From an uncultured Lachnospiraceae bacterium (lineage in GTDB: Bacteria > Bacillota_A > Clostridia > Lachnospirales > Lachnospiraceae): DNA of 6,337 nt. This document shows positions 1 through 4,850 of the stretch, in pieces. The DNA lies in the NCBI GenBank assembly GCA_910585855.1, contig CAJUGZ010000254.1, positions 1-6,337 of the forward strand, written 5' to 3'. How positions within the stretch are numbered: position 1 is the first letter of the stretch; each line of letters begins with the position of its first letter. Position numbers and translations under genes: made by a program. The notes under the pieces were generated by a model that worked only from the letters and a program-made list of their open reading frames with translations, was not told the origin of the DNA and did no database searches.

Positions 1-28
1 AAAGCCATGCTAATGAACAGAAAAAACA

Positions 29-1354
29 TCAAATTTTAACTGCCAAAGTAATACCGCCACTTGTATTATTTTGATCTCCATTTGTAGCTACTTTAAGATT
101 TACTGTATATTGATCTCCTGTCTGTACTTCATCTGTACTAATTACCAAATTATCAATAGTAAAATCTTGATTAGGATATTGTCCAGCAATCGCAAAATAT
201 CCTTTTGTCATGTTTTTAATATCATCATGAGTCACTTCAAAAACAGGGGTACTCTCTCCATTTAAATAAACCTGAATTGTACTATCCTTTACCAAAATAT
301 CAACTGCATAAGTTTTCCCTATTTCAAAAGTATAATCACGTGTTTCATTCCATACTTGAGTAAATGCTACAACACTATTATTTTTTGTTCTTTCTATAAA
401 AATCTTTCCATTTTTTGTGTCAAATCTTACCTGTAAACGATCTCCTTCATATTGATCTTCTATTTTAAAAGCAACTTTTGTATTTGAATTCGTATCTCCT
501 GCATTTCTTACCAAATCTAACTGAATTAAGAAATCATTTGCATTAATTCGACCTGCATTATACCCTATTCGATTACAAGGACCGCCTCCCTTAAAGATAA
601 CTTTTCCATTTTCAAATGAAACAACTCCATTTGCATTCTTTACATCCCAGTTATCTCCATTTTCAAATGTATCCTGAAGTAAAATACGATCATATGCTTC
701 AAAATAATGTTTTACTTCTGTATTATCATCTCCGTTGTCAGGAATTAATTCTTCATCAGTAGTAATTTTTAAATTATCAATCGTAAAGTTCTGATTTGCA
801 AACTGTGCAATAATTGCAAATCCACCTCTCTCCATACTTCCAATACCACTATAAACTCCTTCAAAAATCTTATTATTATCTAAATATAAACTTATTGTAT
901 CATCTTGAGAATTCACTAAAATATCAACTGCATATGTCTTATTTGATTCCCATGTAAATGCCACAGACTTTCTTCCAGTTGTATCTACAGTATCCTCCTC
1001 AATTTTTTCTATATATATCAAATTATTCTTATAACTAAATCGTACTTGTAAATTAGTTTGTTTATTATTAGAAACTATATTCTTAAGCGCAATTTTTAAA
1101 TCAGCAGCACAAACATCTACATTAGTGTGATCCATATGTGGTGTTACATCTAATTGAACCAAGAAATTATCTGCATTAATTTTTCCACCATTATAGTCTA
1201 ACCGATTTTGACCTGCCACACCATTTGTATTAATAGTAACTACACCATTTGCAATACTAATTGCACTAGCATTGCTAATATCCCAGTTGTCACCACTATC
1301 AAAACTTTCATCTAAAAGTGCATTTGTAAGAGAGTCAATATGCGTACTCTCTAC
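29..1354 (-). CDS. C-terminal, out-of-frame part of secreted protein: two tandem ConA-like lectin domains
   Basis: This is the distal part of the surface protein that begins at 2052. The frame is open from the six-G tract (1354) to TGA at 29-31, 441 codons, but has no ATG, GTG or TTG before the GTG at 1217-1219. That GTG lies inside a beta-strand repeated in the second domain (NRLDYNGGKINADNF versus NRIGYNAGRINANDF), so it is not a credible start. Two repeats of about 185 residues are visible: domain A at about 1318-755 (opens DESFDSGDNWD, closes NFTIDNLKITTDE) and domain B at about 694-131 (opens DTFENGDNWD, closes DFTIDNLVISTDE), joined by a ~20-residue Asp/Glu linker. The pattern resembles LamG/DUF1080-like concanavalin-A-fold domains, which commonly bind or process glycans. 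That family call is by eye. I see no catalytic motif, LPXTG signal, dockerin or SLH domain. The C-terminal ~27 residues look like the start of a further beta-rich repeat that stops early. Role inferred: cell-surface or secreted carbohydrate/host-ligand binding. Confidence 0.75.
   Translation of the reverse strand, partial: VESTHIDSLTNALLDESFDSGDNWDISNASAISIANGVVTINTNGVAGQNRLDYNGGKINADNFLVQLDVTPHMDHTNVDVCAADLKIALKNIVSNNKQTNLQVRFSYKNNLIYIEKIEEDTVDTTGRKSVAFTWESNKTYAVDILVNSQDDTISLYLDNNKIFEGVYSGIGSMERGGFAIIAQFANQNFTIDNLKITTDEELIPDNGDDNTEVKHYFEAYDRILLQDTFENGDNWDVKNANGVVSFENGKVIFKGGGPCNRIGYNAGRINANDFLIQLDLVRNAGDTNSNTKVAFKIEDQYEGDRLQVRFDTKNGKIFIERTKNNSVVAFTQVWNETRDYTFEIGKTYAVDILVKDSTIQVYLNGESTPVFEVTHDDIKNMTKGYFAIAGQYPNQDFTIDNLVISTDEVQTGDQYTVNLKVATNGDQNNTSGGITLAVKI
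131..1318 (-). repeat. Tandem duplication of a ~185-residue lectin-like domain
   Basis: Domain A (about 1318-755) and domain B (about 694-131) share a series of matching blocks in the same order: GDNWD, an NR[LI] strand, GGKINADNF/AGRINANDF, LQVRF, KTYAVDILV, FAI and FTIDNL. Similarity is at protein level with clear divergence, so the duplication is not recent. Confidence 0.85.
1326..1354 (-). other. Small inverted repeat abutting the G6 tract
   Basis: On the coding strand AGAGAGT (1352-1346) is the perfect reverse complement of ACTCTCT (1335-1329), around a 10-nt loop. The pairing extends by GTA/TAC if one base is bulged. The stem begins immediately after the G tract. It could promote polymerase pausing and slippage at the tract, or form an mRNA hairpin. 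As a classical -1 frameshift stimulator it is too close, since a spacer of about 5-9 nt is usual. Confidence 0.5.
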
Positions 1355-2052
1355 CCCCCATCTCCGCTTGCAGCAAACATAATCCCTTGATCCAAGCTGA
1401 CATTTTGCGTTGGACTTTGTTCTTTTCCATTTGTTTCTGTTTCCAGAGAAGGAGTTGTTTCCTCTTTACTGCTTTCTTGAGGCAACTGTTCTGTTTCCTG
1501 CTGCTTTTGTGTTGTTTCCTCAGTTGAGAAAGGATCTGTTGTTTGTTCTTGGCTATCTTGAACTTTATCTTCTGTTGTTACTTCGGTTTGTATTGTATTT
1601 TCTGTATTCTCTGTATTTTCATCTTCTTGAGTAGAATCTTTTGTTACATCCTCAGTTGAAATATTATCTTCTGTAATATCCTCCAAATCGTTGCTTGAGG
1701 TTTCTTCTTCTAAACTTTCCGTTTCCTTCAAAGTTTCATCCTCTGTCTTGTTTTCATCAGTAGGTTCTACTTCTTCTGTTTCACTTTCTAACTGACTCGT
1801 TTCATCAATCTGATTCTCTTCATCCGTTTGGCTTGTTTCATCAGTCTGATTCTCTTCATCTGTTTGGCTTGTTTCATCAGTCTGATTTTCTTCATCTGTC
1901 TGACTTGTTTCATCAGTCTGAACATCCTCTGTTGTTATCTGCTGTATTCCATCCTCAGTTTCTACTGCCCATCCTGTCATTGCCCCCGAGTTGAACACCA
2001 ACAAAACACTAAGTGCAACACTAATCAAACGCTTCCCGATATTCTTCCTCAT
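1351..2052 (-). CDS. N-terminal part of secreted surface protein: signal peptide plus acidic linker, stops at G6 tract
   Basis: The ATG at 2050-2052 is preceded by a good Shine-Dalgarno (GAGAGGAG, 9 nt before the start). The reading frame gives 233 residues. Residues 1-30 form a classical signal peptide: basic MRKNIGKR, then a hydrophobic core, with probable cleavage near the Ala of GWA at about residue 30. The remainder is almost entirely Glu, Thr, Asp, Gln and Ser, including three copies of a 12-residue unit (QTDEENQTDETS). This is typical of an extended, unstructured stalk in Clostridia secreted proteins. The frame ends at TAG (1351-1353) immediately after GAT GGG GGG. Adding one G reads straight on as DGGVESTHIDSLTNALLDES into the first lectin-like domain, giving a protein of about 674 residues. 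Alone, this fragment would be a secreted acidic stub with no folded domain. It is the second gene of an operon, 19 bp after the lipoprotein stop codon. Confidence 0.85.
   Translation of the reverse strand: MRKNIGKRLISVALSVLLVFNSGAMTGWAVETEDGIQQITTEDVQTDETSQTDEENQTDETSQTDEENQTDETSQTDEENQIDETSQLESETEEVEPTDENKTEDETLKETESLEEETSSNDLEDITEDNISTEDVTKDSTQEDENTENTENTIQTEVTTEDKVQDSQEQTTDPFSTEETTQKQQETEQLPQESSKEETTPSLETETNGKEQSPTQNVSLDQGIMFAASGDGG
1354..1359 (-). repeat. Homopolymeric G6 tract at the frame break of the surface-protein gene
   Basis: The coding strand reads GAT GGG GGG TAG. The protein-like frame on either side joins only if the tract has 7 (or 4) Gs. The tract sits exactly between the flexible linker and the first lectin-like domain. 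Mononucleotide G tracts in surface-protein genes are a known substrate of slipped-strand phase variation in several bacterial groups. Whether this one varies, is bypassed by -1 ribosomal slippage, or is an indel error cannot be decided from one sequence. Confidence 0.8.
1795..1920 (-). repeat. 36-bp tandem repeat, 3.5 copies, within the acidic linker
   Basis: Units lie at 1795-1830, 1831-1866 and 1867-1902, with a half unit at 1903-1920. They differ by only a few substitutions. Each unit encodes 12 residues, QTDEENQTDETS or a close variant, so changes in copy number keep the reading frame and alter only stalk length. Confidence 0.9.
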
Positions 2053-2071
2053 AGCATCTTACTCCTCTCTT

Positions 2072-2869
2072 TTACTTTCTTAAATCTTCCACTACACTTA
2101 CAGCAATCCTTTCTTTCCACTCCTGCTCCAGCTTCTCATTGGCATATTGTTCTGAAACTGCTCCCATTACTTCTTCAAAAGGCTGATACGTTCCATCTTC
2201 TCGGCTAGTACAAAGTAATGTCCATTCCTGATTATACTCATCTGTCCAAACTGCCTCCTCTCCTGCCGGCAAATCCACAAGGACATTTACTAATTCCTCA
2301 TTTTGTTCTGATAAAGTTCGAAAATTATAAGAAGATAAAAGAATCTCCTGTTCAGAAAGAACTCTGCCATCTGCCCGTATCGTCAAAACGCCTTGTATCT
2401 CTCCAATCTGCCAGTAATTTTCCTGATGAGTATAATACCAATCCCTCAGCTCCTCTTCTGAAACAGTAAGAATAATCTGATCTTTTAACAAACGTTCATA
2501 CTGTCCCATTTCTACATTATAAAACTGCAACGGTGTATATTTTAATACTCCATATACAATTCCTCCTGCTTCTTTTTGTTCCGCCCGAAGCTGATTCTCC
2601 TGCTCCATTCGCTGAAGCATTTCCTGATAAGAAAATAATGTTTCTACCACCCCGCTTTCCTTTGCCCACTGTTGAAGAACTTTCATTTGAACCACTCGTT
2701 CTATCTCTTCATCCAGCAATAATACCTCTTCCTCTGACACAATTTCCCCATTTACATATAAACATGGTTTTCTAGTCTGACATCCAACCATACACAATAA
2801 CATTCCCCAAATTAAAATTACATTTGCCAATTTGCTGATTTTTCTTTTTTCTTTTCTTCTTTTACTCAA
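2072..2869 (-). CDS. PrsA/SurA-like foldase lipoprotein with degenerate parvulin region
   Basis: The TTG at 2867-2869 is chosen as start because GGAGAG lies 6 nt upstream. It gives a 265-residue protein with a highly basic N-region (SKRRKEKRK), a hydrophobic core and a lipobox (MVGC), so Cys30 would be lipidated and the protein anchored on the outer face of the membrane. A GTG at 2912-2914 extends it by 15 residues but has no clear Shine-Dalgarno. After the Cys, YVNGEIVSEEEV is typical of a SurA/PrsA N-terminal chaperone domain. A helical, Glu/Gln-rich segment follows, then VSEEELRDWYYTHQENY, the helix that precedes parvulin domains, and a terminal PFEEV...YANEKLEQEW helix. The intervening segment is short and the usual parvulin HIL-type strand is replaced by QGVLTI, so prolyl isomerase activity is doubtful and a holdase/foldase role more likely. 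It is first in an operon with the surface protein and is probably its dedicated folding factor (inference). Confidence 0.8.
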   Translation of the reverse strand: MSKRRKEKRKISKLANVILIWGMLLCMVGCQTRKPCLYVNGEIVSEEEVLLLDEEIERVVQMKVLQQWAKESGVVETLFSYQEMLQRMEQENQLRAEQKEAGGIVYGVLKYTPLQFYNVEMGQYERLLKDQIILTVSEEELRDWYYTHQENYWQIGEIQGVLTIRADGRVLSEQEILLSSYNFRTLSEQNEELVNVLVDLPAGEEAVWTDEYNQEWTLLCTSREDGTYQPFEEVMGAVSEQYANEKLEQEWKERIAVSVVEDLRK

Positions 2870-2875
2870 AAAACT

Positions 2876-2881
2876 CTCTCC
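2876..2881 (-). promoter_or_regulatory. Shine-Dalgarno GGAGAG deciding the TTG start of the lipoprotein
   Basis: GGAGAG sits 6 nt before TTG (2869-2867), while the alternative upstream GTG (2914-2912) is preceded by AT-rich sequence without a comparable site. The TTG start also puts a basic N-region directly at the N-terminus, as expected for a lipoprotein signal. Confidence 0.6.
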
Positions 2882-2944
2882 AATCTTATTTTCTATTCCT
2901 GCATAACGAATCACTATGAATTTCTCAGCAACAGGCTATTCTTT

Positions 2945-3020
2945 GTGAAAATTTTCTTATATCTTTTTTACAATAATTTATATCTTTGGCTATATTGACA
3001 TTTATTATGAAAATTTTCAC
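2945..3020. promoter_or_regulatory. Twin GAAAATTTTC palindromes flanking a 10-bp direct repeat
   Basis: GAAAATTTTC occurs at 2947-2956 and 3009-3018. Each copy is extended on opposite sides toward GTGAAAATTTTCAC (GTG side at 2945, CAC side at 3020). Their spacing of 62 bp is about six helical turns. Between them TTATATCTTT occurs twice (2957-2966, 2978-2987), 21 bp apart, or two turns. All lie in the probable 5' leader. Regulator binding is inferred; in such AT-rich DNA some of this may be chance. Confidence 0.35.
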
Positions 3021-3035
3021 TTTGAATTTAAACAT

Positions 3036-3065
3036 ATTATACTATGAGTAACAAAAGAAATCCAA
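3036..3065 (-). promoter_or_regulatory. Candidate sigma-A promoter of the foldase/surface-protein operon
   Basis: A perfect -10 TATAAT lies at 3041-3036. TTGGAT at 3065-3060 is a weak -35 at 18-bp spacing. Transcription would start near 3029, leaving a 5' leader of about 160 nt before the TTG start. Confidence 0.5.
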
Positions 3066-3073
3066 AACAAATT

Positions 3074-3089
3074 ACGCAAACGTTTGTTG
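3074..3089 (-). promoter_or_regulatory. LacI/GalR-type operator-like palindrome
   Basis: The core CAAACGTTTG (3077-3086) is a perfect 10-bp palindrome with central CG. The plus strand ACGCAAACGTTT matches the left part of the E. coli PurR consensus and partly the Bacillus CcpA cre consensus, both LacI/GalR family. It ends about 8 bp upstream of the candidate -35, a position compatible with activation or looping. A sugar- or catabolite-responsive regulator is inferred; none is encoded in the window. Confidence 0.4.
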
Positions 3090-3155
3090 CAGTTACCCCT
3101 ATTTCCCCTCACCTAAATTATTTACAGCAATGCAATTTTCTAACTGACAAACATA

Positions 3156-3295
3156 GCTGAAATCGGAAGGCAGGTCTATGAAGGGTCATCATTTCCCGTC
3201 GGCACTAGGGTGCTGTGTTTTAGCACCCTAGTGTCCGCTACGAGGAAATGCTAAGCGAGAGCGGACTCGGAATAGACCTGCCTTTCGATTTCAGC
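3156..3295 (+). repeat. 140-bp foldback element: 24-bp terminal inverted repeat with nested hairpin; possible MITE or structured RNA
   Basis: The left arm 3156-3179 (starts GCTGAAATCGG) and right arm 3272-3295 (ends CGATTTCAGC) are reverse complements over 24 bases with one difference. That difference would be a G-U pair in plus-strand RNA and a C-A mismatch in minus-strand RNA. Inside, CATTTCC (3190-3196) pairs with GGAAATG (3244-3250), followed by two 3-bp helices with small bulges. A perfect 12-bp stem (3203-3214 with 3222-3233) closes a 7-nt loop GTGTTTT. A small CGAG/CTCG hairpin (3256-3269) may sit on the 3' side. No target-site duplication is visible at the arm ends. It could be a non-autonomous mobile or REP-like repeat, or a non-coding RNA read from the plus strand toward the terminator at 3318-3350. 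I do not recognise a named family. Confidence 0.75.
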
Positions 3296-3315
3296 GTCCC
3301 CCCAATAAAGCAATT

Positions 3316-3350
3316 AAAAAAAGTACTTAGAAAAAACCTAAGTACTTTTT
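3316..3350 (-). terminator. Strong intrinsic terminator after the MATE gene, likely bidirectional
   Basis: A perfect 13-bp stem (3318-3330 with 3338-3350, core GTACTTAG) surrounds a 7-nt loop. On the minus strand it is followed by T7 and lies about 39 nt after the MATE stop codon. On the plus strand the stem ends in T5, so it could also end a plus-strand transcript over the foldback element. Confidence 0.85.
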
Positions 3351-3388
3351 CCATTCTCTATTTACAGCACCAAAACAAAAAGACATTT

Positions 3389-4756
3389 TCAAGCCATTTT
3401 ATAATAAAGCCACTTTCCATTTATAAACCTTGCCGTAAATACAACCGCCCTGACAATCCAATCAATAAACATTCCAATCCATATCCCCATAAGTCCAAAA
3501 TAAAATACCCTTACAAATAAAATGCCAAGTGCCACACGACAGCCCCACATAATACTGACAGAAACTATCATCGAAAATTTCACATCACCTGCTGATCGAA
3601 GCCCATATGGAAGTCCAAACGCACCTACCCACACCAAAGGTTTTACAACTGTCATTACAGCAACCAGTTCAAAACACATCTGCGCCGCTTCCGCTTCCAT
3701 TCCGGCAAGCCATGTCACAGGTTTAGTGATTGCAAACACCAAAAGACATGATATTAATGTTCCAACCCCTGCAATACCCATCAGTTTTACAATATAATAC
3801 TTCGCCTCCTCTTTTCTGCTTGCACCGATACACTGACCAACCACTGTCATAAGCCCGATTCCCACACTATTGCCGAAAATACCATTTACATTCTCAAACA
3901 TATTTGTCATCGCCTGTGCCGATATAGCTGTTGTCCCCATTGTTGAAACAGTAGACTGAACAGCAAGCTTCCCGAACTGGAACATTCCATTCTCAATTCC
4001 CGATGGAACACCTATCGCCATTATTGCCAATATCAATGGAATATCAGGACGAATTTTTAAATAGTCCCTTACTGCAATTACCTGTCTTGGCTTTCTTAGA
4101 CAGTAAAAAATCACAACAGTACAAAACATTCTTGACAAAAGTGTTGCTAAGGCAGCTCCTGCCACACCCCACTGAAAACCATAGATAAATAATGCATTTC
4201 CCGTAACATTTATAATATTTGAAATCACAGATACTTTTGTCGGAAACTTTGAATTGCCCGATGCCCTGTAAAATGCAGCGCCTGCACTAAACAATGCTAA
4301 AAACGGATAGGAAATAACCGTTATCGTAAAATAAGCCACTGCGTTTTCCATAACGGAATCTTCAACCGTTCCGAATACCTGCCTTAAAAGCCTTTCTCCG
4401 CCTAAAATACAAAATACCATTATAGAAAGCGAAATAACAAACATGGTAAGTACAACCTGTCCTGCTGCCCTGTTGCTTTCCTCTTTATTTCCGCTGCCGA
4501 TATACTGAGAACAGATGATTGTTGCACCAGATGCCATTGCCGAAAATATCTGTATAACAAGGTTATTTATTGAATCTACAAGAGACACTGCCGCTATTGC
4601 CTCTCCTCCAATGGTAGAAACCATCATTGTATCTACCATTCCCATAAAAGAGTTTAAAAACTGTTCTATAATTATAGGTAAAAGCAGCCAAAACAATGTC
4701 TTGTTGTCAAATAAAATATTTTCCCAATCTATTCGATTTTTTTCATACAATTTCAT
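3389..4756 (-). CDS. MATE-family efflux transporter
   Basis: A 455-residue polytopic membrane protein of normal MATE length. It has the usual two six-helix halves (roughly residues 15-225 and 240-450). Family features visible include the first-helix segment LLLPIIIEQFLNSFMGMVDTMMV, followed by the ATIICSQYIGSG loop, which is mirrored in the second half by GLMTVVGQCIGASRKEEA. Such proteins export cationic drugs, dyes or metabolites in exchange for Na+ or H+; the substrate cannot be read from sequence. The ATG is firmly placed: GGAG lies 10 nt upstream and an in-frame TGA precedes the start by one codon. It has its own extended -10 promoter, though no terminator separates it from the ABC permease gene 94 bp upstream, so read-through is possible. 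A strong terminator follows. No truncation or frame break is seen. Confidence 0.95.
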   Translation of the reverse strand: MKLYEKNRIDWENILFDNKTLFWLLLPIIIEQFLNSFMGMVDTMMVSTIGGEAIAAVSLVDSINNLVIQIFSAMASGATIICSQYIGSGNKEESNRAAGQVVLTMFVISLSIMVFCILGGERLLRQVFGTVEDSVMENAVAYFTITVISYPFLALFSAGAAFYRASGNSKFPTKVSVISNIINVTGNALFIYGFQWGVAGAALATLLSRMFCTVVIFYCLRKPRQVIAVRDYLKIRPDIPLILAIMAIGVPSGIENGMFQFGKLAVQSTVSTMGTTAISAQAMTNMFENVNGIFGNSVGIGLMTVVGQCIGASRKEEAKYYIVKLMGIAGVGTLISCLLVFAITKPVTWLAGMEAEAAQMCFELVAVMTVVKPLVWVGAFGLPYGLRSAGDVKFSMIVSVSIMWGCRVALGILFVRVFYFGLMGIWIGMFIDWIVRAVVFTARFINGKWLYYKMA

Positions 4757-4784
4757 TTTCGATCATCTCCAAAAGTTCCATCAT
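4743..4784 (-). CDS. Possible 13-codon leader peptide overlapping the MATE start
   Basis: ATG at 4784 reads MMELLEMIENEIV and stops at TGA 4745-4743, 14 bp inside the MATE gene. The frame is open back to 4817 and the upstream residues (ENVDIPAR) also look protein-like. It could be an upstream peptide coupled to MATE translation, or the eroded C-terminus of a lost gene such as a regulator. There is no clear Shine-Dalgarno and the length is too short to be sure. Confidence 0.2.
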   Translation of the reverse strand: MMELLEMIENEIV

Positions 4785-4811
4785 TCTCGCTGGTATATCC
4801 ACATTTTCACC

Positions 4812-4820
4812 ATTATATCA
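4812..4820 (-). promoter_or_regulatory. Extended -10 promoter of the MATE gene
   Basis: TGATATAAT fits the TGnTATAAT extended -10 perfectly. No good -35 is present at 16-18 bp, which the TG motif can compensate for. The start site would be near 4805, giving a leader of about 50 nt before the ATG at 4756. Confidence 0.55.
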
Positions 4821-4850
4821 CTTTATATATCGATCGTTTATGATTAGACA

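Larger units (their letters stand above)
2870..3388. other. 519-bp signal-rich intergenic region
   Basis: There is no convincing gene here. In the direction of the flanking minus-strand genes, it contains the MATE terminator (3350-3316), a long foldback element (3295-3156), an operator-like palindrome (3089-3074), a candidate promoter (3065-3036), twin palindromes and short direct repeats (3020-2945), then the lipoprotein Shine-Dalgarno. The sequence between 3091 and 3155 shows nothing recognisable. Confidence 0.7.

Noticed and set aside
71..265. Short plus-strand frames opposite the surface protein, lipoprotein, MATE and permease genes
   Set aside because: All are antisense shadows of strongly supported minus-strand genes, without start signals or protein-like composition.
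1217..1219. GTG as true start of an independent 396-residue protein
   Set aside because: It falls inside a strand conserved with the second domain, has no Shine-Dalgarno, and upstream in-frame sequence (DESFDSGDNWD) matches the start of the second domain.
1795..1920. 36-bp repeats reminiscent of a CRISPR array
   Set aside because: The units are directly adjacent with no spacers and encode an in-frame acidic 12-residue repeat of the surface protein.
1828..2208. Plus-strand frame with repeated hydrophobic residues
   Set aside because: It is the antisense of the acidic linker repeats and the lipoprotein end; the apparent hydrophobic repeats follow from the complement of Glu/Asp/Gln codons, and it has no supporting context.
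3156..3295. Riboswitch controlling the foldase operon
   Set aside because: The element lies upstream of the candidate promoter at 3065-3036, so it would not be in that mRNA, and its pairing is better on the plus strand.
3119..3369. 11-bp direct repeat TATTTACAGCA at 3119-3129 and 3359-3369 as a target-site duplication
   Set aside because: The copies are not at the ends of the inverted arms and the enclosed segment also includes the MATE terminator; an 11-bp match in AT-rich DNA can arise by chance.
3248..3520. Plus-strand frame of about 90 codons starting in the foldback element
   Set aside because: It runs through the inverted repeat, the terminator and the antisense of the MATE 3' end, with no Shine-Dalgarno or recognisable domain.
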